Both the position numbers and the translations under genes were made by a program. A DNA stretch of 64,000 bases, taken from Chrysopilus asiliformis (lineage: Eukaryota; Arthropoda; Insecta; Diptera; Rhagionidae). This document shows positions 44,245 to 56,375 of this stretch, one piece after another. The notes under the pieces were generated by a model, which worked only from the letters and a program-made list of their open reading frames with translations, made no database searches and was not told where the DNA came from. Positions within the stretch are counted from its first letter, which is position 1; each line of letters begins with the position of its first letter. Location: NCBI GenBank assembly GCA_964034945.1, contig OZ035960.1:18358403-18422402 (forward strand), written 5' to 3'.

Positions 44245-46398
44245 AATTCACCGTTCCCCCTAACTTTAAACCCCCTCTCCTGATATATTTTGATCTACGA
44301 AACCGGTTTTTGATATTCAGTTGGAATAAGTGAAAATAACATTTTAGTGAATAAAAATTCACTCTCCCCTAACTGAAAACCCCTTCTTTTTGTATATTTT
44401 TCGATATCGTTTTTGCCATTGTTTTTGTTTTTTAAAAACAAAATTAAAAATCTTGAAAAAAAAAATTGAAAAACCAAAAAAAAACCAAATTAAAAGTTTC
44501 TTTTAAAAATTGTAAAACTCCGAAATAAAATATCATCATCCTCGGCGCTACAGCTCTCGACGAGCTTGTCAAGAAAATACCATTTTACATTCTCAATTTT
44601 CTTTCATATAAAAATAGAAATCTATCGCACCAATTCGAAATATATATAATTTTTAAACATTTCTGACCCAACGAAATCGAATAAAGGATGTTTATGGTGT
44701 ATGAGATTTCATTCTACCACAATTGGTCTAACGTAAATTTCCCATTTTCCACACGACGATGAGAACAAACTTATATAACTAGACATGAATTTTGAATTTT
44801 ATTATTCGCTTACTATTACTAGGACGGTCGTTCGAAGTGAAAATGGGAAAAGTCTATCTCACCAATTTCCACATCGAATATAGGAAAAGCAAAATCTAGA
44901 GAGAAAAAAAACCAAGAGAAAAACGCAATCATGTTCTGTGTAGGATACAACGTAAAAGCAATTTGATCGATTCACATTGATAAGCAAATACGCATAAAAC
45001 ATTCTGGCAAACAAACAAACAAACCATCAAATAAATGGACAGTTCTATAAATGTATATCTCACCAATAAAGTAGACAAGAATTTCGCCTTTTCAATATCA
45101 TAATAATAATAATAATAATTTCCATGACATATACACATGAATGAACTTTGCGTTACATATTATATAGTATTGGAATATAACGTGATTGTAGTCATATATA
45201 TGTACGAATATAAAATACAGTGAGTTACTTACCAAAAATTCTCATCATCATCTAATCATCATCATGAAAAGTTCACCGCATAACGGTGAAATAACGCACA
45301 AATTGCTTCCCTTCAGCTTAAAGTTTGTGATGCTTTCATATTGCAAATGTCTAGGGGTATAAGAGAGAAAACATCCCCTAATGGCAGTTTGTGGTAGTAA
45401 GTATCATCCAATTATTATTATGAAATTTCAGTCAAAAGAATGTAAATGGTCCTGGGTGGTCGTAATTTAAAGATTTCCATCGTGGCATGAGTTTTAAGAG
45501 CCCACTAGTACTCATCGTTCAAAAGATATTCGAATCGTGGGTATACGACCCGGTACGTTCTTTTTTGTCTAAGTCTGAAGCAGTGGAAGTGTTTAGTCCC
45601 ATAATTTATGTGGATCATTTAAAAAGAAAAAAGAGAACCCTTCAAAAGGAAAAATAAATGAATGAACCATGGATGGTTGTGAAAACCGTTTATTAGCCTA
45701 TGACACTGCCATTAAATGATAAGTGGTTCCAGTTGCAGGATTTTCGTCTATACGGACTAAAAAAAATTATAGACCGCAATAACAATTATTGTAATAACGG
45801 TTTTTCCTACTTTTGATTTTTATATATGTATAATATAGGAAAAAGGGTGCATAATAAAAAAGGTGTTTAATAAATTAAGTGTTAGCTTCTAAAATATGTT
45901 TTCAGTAATATTTTTTTTTTACTTTTTTTCGATAAAATCTCTACATTTATTAAAAATACATGAAACCTGGATGTTAACTTAAGCACTGAGGGTTCCGTGG
46001 CGGTAATTCTGTACGAAATCACACAAAACATGGACAAAATCCTCTACGATTTCGATGAAATTTGACAGAAACTTTTTTTCATAAAAAAATAATAATACCC
46101 ATATTTTTTTATTTCGCCATGCGGCCCATATTTTTGATTTTTTAAAAGCCTAAAGAAGGTCAAAATCCCCTTTTTTGCCGCTTTGTGAAACAAAAAAATA
46201 CGAGTGTTTTTTCCATAAAAAAGTGTCTCCAAAACTTCATCGAAATCGGAGGATCCAATTGACCACTCGTAAATGTTTTTAAATTTATAATTTTTTTAGT
46301 TTTTTTTATGAATAGAAAAAAAGGTGTGTTTCTTTCTATCCCCACAACAAGTAAAGCAAATTTTGACACACCAAGACTTAGTTTGTTTTGGACTAATG
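44245..46398. other. unassigned DNA, probable host sequence
   Basis: No recurrent repeat or exon is recognised. (AAT)n lies at 45100-45119. Two similar phrases, 'AAAATTCACCGTTCCCCCTAAC' (split) and 'AAAATTCACTCTCCCCTAAC', at 44244 and 44346 suggest a local ~100-bp duplication. Confidence 0.4.
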
Positions 46399-46775
46399 GT
46401 TCAACCACAATGAAGGCGGCAAGCGACGACGGCGGGCAGCATGGCGCCGCAACACATACCGCCGAGCCAGCTACAATGATAGCGGCATTGTCGGCATATG
46501 CTTCTGTCTTGCGAAATCAAAACGTCAAAACATCTGCATAGAATGTGGTGGTTGTTACAAAACAACGAAGAAAAATCGTCATAGAATGTGACGCCGAATG
46601 TGGTGGTTTTCATAAAACATTTTGGGCGGCGCGGTGGTGGCAAGTTTGATTTTGTTTCAAACTCGGCGGCGACGGAAAAAGTGCACTGCCTGCATTGTAG
46701 CAGCTCTCGTTGCGCTACGTTAGTGCAAAAAAATGCCGCCCGCCGCTGCCGCTTGCGCATTCACTGTGGTTGAAC
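46399..46775. mobile_element. GC-rich MITE, GTTCAACCACA termini
   Basis: The ends GTTCAACCACAATGAAGGCG and TTCACTGTGGTTGAAC (reverse) are inverted repeats. They continue imperfectly inward to GGCAAGCG/CGCTTGCG-like text. The 377-bp body is rich in GGCGGC/GCCGCC, standing out against A+T-rich flanks. It contains duplicated TGTGGTGGTTxx.AAAACA words. No clear target duplication is seen and it is non-coding. Confidence 0.6.
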
Positions 46776-47030
46776 AATAATTCGTAAACTGACGAATATT
46801 TTGGGAAGTCAAAATTTTGTTTTGGCCGTTTGACTGACGTATTCTTAGAGGTTCTCCCTTTTCAGCCCCTCTCCTCTGGCAAGTTTTTTCAGCGATTTTT
46901 TCTATGCAATTTAGTACTACTGTCGCATTATCATGAACCCCCCTTTTCCATAAATTTTCGGCGCTTTTTATGGGCGACCCCTGATTTCATGTTTATTTCA
47001 CTATCATGTGAAAACAGCAAACCTTATTGA

Positions 47031-47393
47031 CCCTGGAGCTTAATGAACCCAACTGCAACGCTGTGAACTGTCACGCAGCGCAACTTTTCAGCGGCAGAGC
47101 CCAATGGCATCTCGTGAAGTAGCACATTGACATAATATAAAGTGCTATAAAGTTGGCAAAATTACAAAAATTGATAATTTTGAAGCGATAATTTGCTTCA
47201 TCTTTGTTTTTTGCACTAAAGCTATCAAGTTTTCGTGGAACGACATTTCCCCAACCTCACTTTATGAACTGTCAACGCAGAATTGCTGCGGCAAAGTTAG
47301 AAGTTTGCAAACTTTTACGTTGTAGGTGCGTTCTCTGCGTTCACAGTTTGTGCGTTTTAGTTGAGTTCGCGTTGCGTTCATTGGGCTCCAGGG
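47031..47393. mobile_element. MITE, CCCTGGAGC termini
   Basis: The left end CCCTGGAGCTTAATGAACCC and the right end CATTGGGCTCCAGGG (with GTTGCGTT inside) are inverted repeats. They are followed inward by AACTGTGAAC / GTTCACAGTT words on opposite strands. It is 363 bp, moderately GC-rich and non-coding. No unambiguous duplication is seen. Confidence 0.6.
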
Positions 47394-47662
47394 GTAAACT
47401 GAACTGTTAAGTGGGTTTGTAATCTCAACTTAGGAGCTTTATGGTGGGTTTCACGAAATTTTTATCGATTGCTAAATCGAATTAGCGGTTTGATTGATTA
47501 ATTTAAATTTTTCGGAGTCAAATATTTTCGACATAAGACTAAACTTCCTGTCAAAAAAAAAATCCCCATGAAATCAGCTGAATGGTCATCGAGTGTTAGC
47601 TCATAACATATTATATAGACGGTTTTAATTTCATATGTTGTTTCCATATCTTTGCCCTAGTA

Positions 47663-48176
47663 TCGGGTCTTTCAACAAGGACATAATAATTTTATATTTT
47701 AATAAAAACCCACCCTAAAACTTTTTTGTATGATCTGGCAATGCTAAAACGTCAGTCAAGGTTTACATTTTTATCATGGTGAAGTTCACGAACGAGCAAC
47801 GTTTGGAAATTATTAAAACTTACTACCGAAATTCTGAGTCGGTGTTCGCAATCGTGTAATCTCGAGAAATGGTCCGGTCGAATGGCCACCTCGCTCATGC
47901 GATTTAACGCCGTTGGATTTCTTTTTATGGGGTTATGTTAAGTCGTTGGTTTATGCCAATAAGCCAACAACGTTAGAGGAGCTCAGGAACTATATCGAAC
48001 GCGAAATTGCCAACGTTCCGGCCGATATGTGTGGAAGAGTGGTGGAAAATTGGCTCCAAAGAATCAATCAGTGGAATGGTCGTGGTTAAATGTAACATGT
48101 CCACTACACCTGGAATAAATTTCAGCCCGTGTTTTGTTTAAATACAAAATTGTTATGTCCTTGTTGAAAGACCCGA
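47663..48176 (+). mobile_element. mariner-like element, internally deleted, intact ends (copy 2)
   Basis: TCGGGTCTTTCAACAAGGAC and its reverse complement GTCCTTGTTGAAAGACCCGA are 20-bp or longer inverted repeats, and TA flanks both (47661-47662, 48177-48178). The 514-bp element keeps both ends of a mariner transposase gene and lacks the middle. It looks mobilisable in trans. Confidence 0.92.
47776..48089 (+). pseudogene. mariner/Tc1-superfamily transposase remnant
   Basis: It starts MVKFTNEQRLEIIKTYYRNS, the N-terminal helix-turn-helix. After a deletion that shifts frame at about 47840-47850, it continues with text encoding ISRNGPVEWPPRSCDLTPLD and EELRNYIEREIANVPADMC. More of the N-terminus is kept than in copy 1 (11157-11527), so the two deletions have different breakpoints. 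The first two acidic residues are missing, so it is catalytically dead. Confidence 0.85.
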
Positions 48177-48178
48177 TA

Positions 48179-49470
48179 GAAACATTTATTAAGTCGTGCA
48201 TTTTTTTTCCATGATCATGAACTCCTTTAGATTCCATTAGATTTAAAAAGTGGATAGGTATAACTTTTTCGTGTCTACTTACAACTTAGAAGTCCTCTAG
48301 CTCAAAATAATTCTTCCGTCTAGTATTGTAATTCAATCTCAAAATACTTTTACTGTAATTGAAAAAAAATGAGGAAATCCACTTGAAAGAAGGTTTAAAT
48401 TTTACTTCTTTATTATGTCAATTTCCAGTATATTTTGAAATCATAGCAAGTTATTTGAGATTTTTGCAATTAGATTTAGATTTTCCATTACTCACTGAAA
48501 ATTTTCATCGGACGCAAGGGAAATGCTGCCAACAATTGTCTGTATAAAATTAAACGCAAAGAGATATTTTGATGGAATTTTGAAGAAATCTTAAACATTG
48601 CTTTGTTCCAGTTTAAAGAAAATAAATTCCTTAAAAAAATAGATAAAAACAAAATGTTTGTGCATGTTAAAAAATATCGATCGATCGTGTGAAACAGAAG
48701 AAACAAGCCAAGTGGTTCCTTAGCATTTTATATAACACGCTCTGATGATATCCTTTCATGTTCAAGTCGTTTCTACTTCGTCTTTAGTTTCATTTTTTTT
48801 CTCCTCTCATCTTATATCCCCCTTGAAGTGTGCTCCATTTCGACTCCTTATTTTGGTATCTTTCTGGTAGATTTTTTTCTTTTTGAATTCATTCAACTTG
48901 AATAAACTTAAATGTGGCAGGGCATTTTCGGTGAAATTGTGAAAGTATGAAGGGTGGCCTCTTAAATAAAAAGACGAAAGTGCTCCAAAGCACTTGGCAG
49001 ATCTTTGCGCACTATATAAAATCACATATGAAGTAAAGGGATAATTTTGAGGTAACGCACAACAGCGAATATGAATACATACACACGTGCGTGATAAAAA
49101 TTGATTTGCATAAAATCCTTTCGCACACGAGTTTTAAACAAAATGATAAGCCATACTGAATGGAGATGGCAGAGCTTATTAAATCTAGACGTTATTTTTT
49201 TTTTACTCTTGTGATTCAAAATAAGCAAACACATTTCGATGAAAAAAGTTTTAATCCGATGTCGATTTTAATGCATGAAAAACTTATTGTTGATAACTTG
49301 AGACAAATAATCTATAATTGCCAGAAGCGTATATGTATGTGGGAAAATCTTTACCTGGAAATTTATAAACTTTTGTTTGAGATTTGGGAAATGAGAGTTT
49401 TTGGTTTGCAGACATCAATGTTACACGAACTTTTTATGTAAATTCAGAAAACCAGAAAAGTCCGGATCGA
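48179..49470. other. unassigned DNA
   Basis: No recurrent repeat or exon is recognised. Confidence 0.35.
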
Positions 49471-49474
49471 CTAA

Positions 49475-49560
49475 TTTTAGCGCGACGCTTTTACTCTCCT
49501 TTGCGTCGCTTAAAAGCAAAATATTGTATTCATGATGGTAACTTACTTGAGAAGGGAAAA
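49475..49560 (+). repeat. F2 fragment
   Basis: 'AATATTGTATTCATGATGG' and 'TAACTTACTTGAGAA' match the opening ~70 bp of F2 copies A and C. The rest is missing, and a GCGACGC / GCGTCGC inverted word precedes it. Confidence 0.55.
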
Positions 49561-49585
49561 AATCATTGAAAAATTATTATCTTTT

Positions 49586-49676
49586 GCGCCAGTACAAATT
49601 CTGCCAGCGCCAGTACAAATTCTGCCAGCGCCAGTAAAAATTCTGCCAGCGCCAGTACAAATTCTGCCAGCGCCAG
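49586..49676. repeat. 21-bp tandem array (GCGCCAGTACAAATTCTGCCA)
   Basis: About four and a third units of a 21-bp repeat with core GCCAGTACAAATTCTGCCAG (one unit has AAAAATT). It lies directly after the F2 fragment. The unit contains the imperfect palindrome TGCCAGCGCCAG. Confidence 0.9.
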
Positions 49677-51523
49677 AATAAGGACATAGCTCTAATTTTC
49701 CTACGACATCAGTCTAATGGCATTTAAAGATTCAAAAATATAAAACACGTGCATTTATTGGGGAGGAGGGGCGGGGGGAAGACAAGAAACAATGTTGATT
49801 CTAGTAGTTGTATTGCTTCCCGTTCGCACTCATGTTGACAAATAGAACTATTATCATTGCCTATGCTGTTGAAGGGTTGCGATGCCATAAAATGGTTGCA
49901 ATACCATCCATGATTTACACTCCATGCGAAGTTTTAAATGCAGTAACAGAGAGAAAAAATGGTTACGAAACCACCATAGTTTCGAGTAAGATATCACAGA
50001 GGAAGGGTGTCGGAGACGAGAAGAGAGTGGAGGGATAGTCAGATCACATTTATTCCAATATCCCAAAAAAAAAATCAAGCTTTATTTAGAAAAAAAAAAT
50101 CATGATAAAATTGGTGTAGCAATTCTCACTGGTTAGACACAATATTGAAGAAAATTCTATATTAAAAATTTTCCTTCCATGCATCAAAACCCATTTGCCA
50201 AATTTCATTATCAATTTTGACTTATTTCTGTTCCATTTAGCTTGTATTTATTATATGGGATATAATTATTTGTATAATTTCTTGTTTTGTAGCATGAAAC
50301 ACAAAAAAGTATATGACAAGCGTATTTAATGCTTTGAAAGGACTATAATTTAACTCTTTGACTAGCAACAGAATAGGGGCCACAATAAAATGTTTCAGAA
50401 TAGAGATTAAGTAGGGAAAATGCAGATAAGTATAGAAGGGTCTATATATTACAGACGGGAACAAAAAAAATGTCAACAGCGATATGGGTTTCTGGTTTTC
50501 ATTTCGCCCTTGGTCATCCCTATAAGTAAATTACCTGTGGGCTACATTTCTATTGTGTAATGAGGCCTTAGTTGGCAAAACGGCAGGCAGGCTGTGCTAA
50601 GGGTGTGACGACATGAACAAAAAGGACTCTAAGGCAATACAACTTCTATATAGTAAACAAAATTCAGCATATGTAATACTTAAGTTATCTGGAATGTTAT
50701 CTCTTTAAGGGTTACAACATGACACATCCCCACAGAGTCAGTTAGCGTTGAATGGACGAGGGTAGGGTGGGGGAAGAAGCAGACCGCCAACGATAAGGTT
50801 GTTGTGAGATTTTCTGGTTTTTTTTCTGTGTGTTTAGATTTTAATATGATTCGCATCGTTTGCGTTGTTAAACTTACAGCACAGAGAATCCTATGCTGAT
50901 ACATTATAAAGTGTAGATATTCTTGAATTGATATAAATATATGCTCGAACATATATTCAGAGCCACATATGTGGTTATGCATGCAGAAAAAATCTCATAA
51001 AAACATATGGGGTATGAGGTCGAAGGTCGGCGCTCTGCAATCAAATTCATAAGTTACATTAATCTCTTTTATAACCCCTTAAAACAGGATTATTATCCGG
51101 ATTTTGGGCGTTAAAGCTGACTTAATAGGATGATTTCTCAAAAAGGGATCAAATCAAGGGTTATTTTTTTCCATTCTGTTTTATATAAAAACATCGAAGA
51201 AGTTTCTTTTCAGACTTCTCGTAGTTTTGCAAATGAGGGGTGTCAGTTGTTAGACAACAAATGGATGTAACAAGAGATATTATCACATTTCTCATTAAAT
51301 TGTTTTTTTTCCCTCTGTTTCGATTTACTCGGAATTTCTATTGTTGGTGTAAGTGTTGATTAGAATCAAATGAAGATAGATTGAAAGTTTCATTACGTAA
51401 TTGTAATTTAGTGGTAGTTTAAGTATAAGGTGATAATTATTTGGCGATAGTTTAAGGATGTGGCTCTTGCATAAGGGCTCATAACTGTGGAAGAAAATTG
51501 TAACATTAGAAAATAAAGTGGTA
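49677..51523. other. unassigned DNA, probable host sequence
   Basis: No recurrent repeat or exon is recognised. A GGGGAGGAGGGGCGGGGGGA run lies at about 49760-49780. Confidence 0.4.
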
Positions 51524-51778
51524 TTTGAGGCGTTAAAAGCTAGAGTGGACCAACCCACATAATCGAGTTTTTGAAGCTTTTCCACTCTGTACTATTATTA
51601 ACTGTAAATTTTTGGAAAAAAATTTCTGTGGACTTTATTACTCAATGTTGAAATGTTCTTTTGTGCATCCAAACATTTTTATCTAAAAACTTACTCGCAA
51701 TAGTGATTCAATTCAAATACAAAAAAACTCACGATTTCGACATATGGGTTGGTCCACTCTAGCTTTTAACGCCTCATT
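51524..51778. mobile_element. GAGGCGTTAAAAGCTAGAGTG MITE, copy 3
   Basis: The left end TTTGAGGCGTTAAAAGCTAG and the right end CTAGCTTTTAACGCCTCATT enclose 255 bp that closely match copy 1 in inverted order. TA precedes the left end. ATTT lies at both junctions if the ends are read as GAGG/CCTC. Confidence 0.85.
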
Positions 51779-53186
51779 TTAGTTATGAAATAAGGCCATA
51801 AAACTGTAGATATTTAAATTGACTCTTTTACGACCAAACATTTTAAGGAAGAAACCTAAGATCGTGTGGTTTTGGAAAACTAATTTTCTTTTCTTGGTAT
51901 TTTTAAAAATTTGATGCGTACTTTTCAAAAATCGGATTTCTATCTAATTTTGGAAACAAAAATCTGCATATAAAGTCGTGTATTAAATATATCTAAAGCT
52001 TTTCATTACATCGAAATGGATGCCAGTCAATGTACTAAGGTCTACCCCCACTAAATATTTATAATTGATCGTCCTTAACAAGAAAATTAATGAAGATGCA
52101 TAAAAAACAAATCATCTTATCTTCAGTTGAAAACAACACGGGTTATGTATCTTGTATATCCATAAATAGATAAATGAGAACACACACAGAGAGAGAGAGA
52201 GAGAGATAGAGAGAGAGAGAGGGAGATAGAAAAAAAATAACAACATTTGGTAGTAGGTATAATGTTCACATGAGCATCACATTGCTCATCTACATGAATC
52301 TACACAATAAAGTTAGTCACGTAAATGATTAATCATCTGACGCGTGTGTTTAGCTTAATGTCTACATTTTAACTCCCATAAGACAGTTTCCATGTCTTTA
52401 GAGCTCTGTCAGAGGTTTCGCTCATTCACTCCAACTCGTTATATAATTTTGCGATTATCATAAATACCGACGGGGGAGTAAAGTAAAATACACAGTAGTA
52501 GGCCAGCCAAGCCAAATGCTACTACATCCATACTCGTTATGAAGGCGCTACCAACGAGAATAACCGCCACCCCCAGCCAACTACCATAACTCGAATCCTG
52601 GCAATGATGGCCAAGTATAAAAAAAGGAAACTTGTTGCGTGCCGTAGTCCTCTTAATGATCTCACATCATCCCAGCAAGTATCCATCCTCCCACAGGAAA
52701 ATCTCTGCTCTGCTCTGCTCCGCTCGGCTTCTCTGTTATGTGTATTCATTTAAAAGTGTTTTAGGATTCAAATGTGTTTAGCGCCTGCTATCGAAAAGCT
52801 TTACAAGCAAATTGTAGTTAAAAATTCTGCCAATTTCCCATTTCAACATTTGGCGGTGATAGAATTTTTCAAGTTGATGACAAAACAAACCATCGTTCTG
52901 AAGAAATATTACTTCAGTATAAAAGCTAATGGCGCCAAATCGATATAAAAATCTTGTTAAAACTCAATCACTATCGGTTGTTTTATAGACGGAATTCAAA
53001 ATTTTAAATCTACTAATAATTCCATTTGTTCTAAAAGTTCCGAATCCAAACGTCTCTTTTGGTGCGCAAGTATTTTTTTCGTATCTAAGACGTTGAATAT
53101 AAAAAATATTAGAAAATATTTCATCATATTGACAAAATTTCAGATTATATACAAAATGTTTGTTAAACGTCGACTCTACAAAATAG
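51779..53186. other. unassigned DNA, probable host sequence
   Basis: A GA microsatellite lies at about 52186-52225. GCTCTGCTCTGCTCCGCTC lies at 52707-52725. No gene is recognised. Confidence 0.4.
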
Positions 53187-53691
53187 TCAGGATATTCACA
53201 GTCCTCTTTTAATTTTCGGTATTCGGTGTTTTCAGTAATATTAAAAGACTGAAAATATTATGCTGTGAGCATCCCACAGCACAGATTTGAGAACAGCGCT
53301 TTTATTGGATACGTGACCAAATCATGAACTGCGAATTTGATTGTAAAATATGTCACATACCTTTAAATCCATGTTTGATGTATTCTTTTGAATTTCTATT
53401 GTAGTAACGGCTATCAAAATTGAAAAAAAATGCATCAGTCCGATGAGATTAACAAAAAACCAGCGAGAAAATTTGACAACTAAAAACATTACTAGCGCCA
53501 CTCGCGGTTGATTCTTGATACCGAATACCCGGGCCGGAAAACACGACTCAAGGCATGTCTACAATTACCGAATCCGGTAATTCATTTTTACATGAACCAA
53601 GTTACCGTCTCGGTAAAAATCTGTTAAATTTGACTGAATTACCGAGCGGTAAATTTGCTCGCAATTTAAAAGAGGACTGTGAATACCCTGA
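53187..53691 (-). mobile_element. MITE with TCAGGGTATTCACAG termini, copy 2
   Basis: It is the inverse of 9999-10500, nearly identical over about 500 bp. It includes the palindromic TACCG/CGGTA block (53560-53655), ACCGCGAGTGGCGCTAG (reverse) and the ATG..GTATGTG segment. One terminus reads CAGGATATTC. The flanks (TAG left, GTA right) do not form an obvious duplication. Confidence 0.8.
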
Positions 53692-54720
53692 GTATTGTTA
53701 TATGTCGATATGATAGAAAAAATTGTCAGCATGATGAAACTTTTTGTTTGTCATAAAAAAATTTGGTCGCATGAACAGAACTTTTGTCATTATGATAAAC
53801 TTTTTTCTAAGGCTGATAAAATAAATTTTCCATTTAATAAAGTTTTGTTAACATGACCAAAAAATATATTTATATAATAAAATAAATTGTTTAATATGAG
53901 CAAGAATTATCTCAATATAAATGTTTTTTGTATTAAGAAAATTTAAAAAAAAATCCCAATTAAAAAAAAATTATTTAACGTAGAAAAAACTACAGGAAAT
54001 AGTCGTCATTTTTCCTGTTGGAGCCAACACATCACTCATTTGCGACAATAGTGTCATAACTCAAAACACATGATTTTTTAAGAGACACCCTTTAAGGTTA
54101 TGTATTGCGTGATTTTGTACTAAATCACGCACTAGTTCAAACATATTACAAATACGCTCCCATGGCGATACTCTCCCATCCCGAGTATTATACTCACCAG
54201 AATCCAAAAGAGTATTTCTTTAAATTAGTTGCAAAAAGCATTCAACTTAATCACATATTTTATTACACGCAGAAAAAAATTGTGAATCTAATTAGTTTAT
54301 AATCGGGAATCGGAAATGTAGCCAAAACAGTTAATTTAAATAACAAAAATAGTCAATTTCACCACAAAATAGTAAATTTTACTGATAAGTAGTTAAATTT
54401 ATCATAAAAGTAGTCGATTTTAAGTATTTTCGTAATTAAAATTAGTTGTTTTAGCCGAATTTCCGAATTCCTATTATAAAATGGTTAGATTTACTATTTT
54501 TTCTCCGTGTGTATTAAGCACAAGAATACTTCTTCGTACAACTTTTTGAAATCAACTGGTGGTGTTATAAATCTCTTTAATAGCAGCCAATTTTTGTCAT
54601 TTGGATAAATTATTTTATCAATATGACAAACATCTTTATTAAATCGACAAAACGATGATCATACTGACAAAAAAAATTGTCTATTGGATAAAAGTTTTTG
54701 ACAGAAGTCATAAGCGTGGC
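53692..54720. repeat. decayed repeat of TTTTGTCATNNTGATAAA words, interrupted
   Basis: Words such as TTTTGTCATTATGATAAACT, ATATGACAAACA and TACTGACAAAAAAAATTGTC recur in both orientations at 53715-53850 and 54590-54705. They surround the MITE at 54266-54511. An old element with short-word subterminal repeats is likely. Its ends are not defined. Confidence 0.4.
54266..54511. mobile_element. TA-flanked MITE (CACGCAGAAAAAA)
   Basis: The left end CACGCAGAAAAAAATTGTGA and the right end ATTTTTTCTCCGTGTG are imperfect inverted repeats with TA on both sides. The 246-bp interior repeats AAAATAGT(C/A)AATTT words, as seen near 19.05 and 20.15 kb. Confidence 0.65.
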
Positions 54721-55998
54721 CACTTTGGTGTCATCAGATGAATAATAGGAAATTAAATTTTAAATTTAATAAAAAAAAAATCTTGAAAATCGGAGGGTTG
54801 CAAACGAGTTGCAAGCCTTTTCGTCATGCCTTTTCACATTTTTTGATTGACTGAAATTTTTGAAGGCCAAAATGCATATCTCCACAGAAGGTGAAGCAGA
54901 ATAGGACAACCAACGAAGTTTTTCAATTGAAAGTCTGTTGCTATCAGATCCAAAAAGATTAGATCTCGTACTTGAATAAAAATCAGACAGAAAAAGCTAA
55001 CAAAATGAAATCGTTTTATAAATAATGATCACCGTAAAAACAATATTTAAAAGAATAAATTCAATTATTGGTCTCTTTAAGCATTATCAACTACCGCATT
55101 TGGCTTGCTTTCCAGAGAATATTTAATTACAGAAAACTAAATGAGAATGCAGTTGATATCCCTTGCTAGCATGTGTGTGTGTGTGTTTTTTGTAGACTGT
55201 CTGGCTATCACTGGTCGGGTTACCAAGTGAAGTGACTACAAGTGTTTGGTTGAAGGTGAATAAGAAGGATCTTTAGTCACAGAATAAACTTCTTTTAGCC
55301 ATACCAAATGCTGCTACGTGAATATCAGGAGAAAAACAAAAACTTCACACTTAACTCTTGTTTATCTGCTACAGGGTAGTGTGTGTCTCAAGCAACGAAG
55401 GATTCTGCTTTTTCTGATCCTAAAACTAAAGTCCTTTTTTTATGATTATTTTCCTTTTTTATATACTAGCGTTCCGTTCCGTTTCGTAGGTATCTATGCA
55501 TGGATACAAAATAATGTTATTTAAATACCGACTCACTTGAACCAAATACCATGTTCTGTGTGCATTTTAGATTTTGTTTTTCCATGGGGTTTTCCAATTG
55601 CAGGACATACACGTACTTTAGGTCACTTGTGCTTCAAACGAAGAGTCGGATTCACTAGTTGTAGTGGATAAGAGTAGAAAAGTTTTTATTTTGTGCTTAA
55701 ATTAGTGTTACGTCTAAAAGTAGTTTTTGTGTACTGCTTAACATTATTCCGAGGTGGCATCACTGACTCGTGTAATGAGTTGGGAATGGTTGGATTTTAA
55801 TTGCCACATTTGTGTTTTAACTGAGGACTCGCTTTTTGATTACAATTGGACTAAAATAAGGCGACAAATTTTTGTTAAAAATTTCTACTATTTTAAATTT
55901 TAAAGTAATTCTTGTTTAAAGAATTGAATTAGTTTGGTCAGTGGAGCTGAAAGCGTACTAACCCATGCGTAACCAATGTTACATAATATGTAACACTG
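54721..55998. other. unassigned DNA
   Basis: A GT microsatellite lies at 55173-55186. No exon or recurrent repeat is recognised. Confidence 0.4.
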
Positions 55999-56375
55999 GG
56001 CGCGTTTAGACCGAGCTAACTTGGCACTGCTCATTTGGAACAAGAGGTACCAGTGCCAAAATACCACTGCTAATCTGACAGTATTACGCGGTTGCATCTT
56101 CCGGTGATTGAGGTGTTTCAAAATAAATCCTTTTACTGAAGATCGCAACCGGTGACTGGGTCTGAGAGGCATGTCATGCGGCTAGCTCGCGAGCCAGGAA
56201 GTGGGGTTTCTCAATCCCTGGTACCGGTTGCGATCTCCAGTAAAAGGATTTATGTTGAAACACCACACCCACCGGAAGATCCAACCGCGTAATAGCAGGT
56301 ATTTCTGAAGGAGAACGCATTGATTCCGACGCTAAATTGATAAACCTACCAACTAAGTACCGGTCTAAACGCGCC
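55999..56375. mobile_element. foldback element, GGCGCGTTTAGACC termini
   Basis: The ends GGCGCGTTTAGACCG / CGGTCTAAACGCGCC are inverted. Inside, a second long inverted pair (AAATCCTTTTACTGAAGATC with GCAACCGGT, against ACCGGTTGCGAT with CCAGTAAAAGGATTT) makes most of the 377 bp self-complementary. TTACGCGGTTG(C/G)ATCTTCCGG is also mirrored. No target duplication is clear. The small open frames are mirror artefacts. Confidence 0.75.

Noticed and set aside
46401..46760. Minus-strand 119-codon frame in a GC-rich block
   Set aside because: It lies inside a MITE with inverted GTTCAACCACA ends. GC-rich DNA opens long frames by chance.
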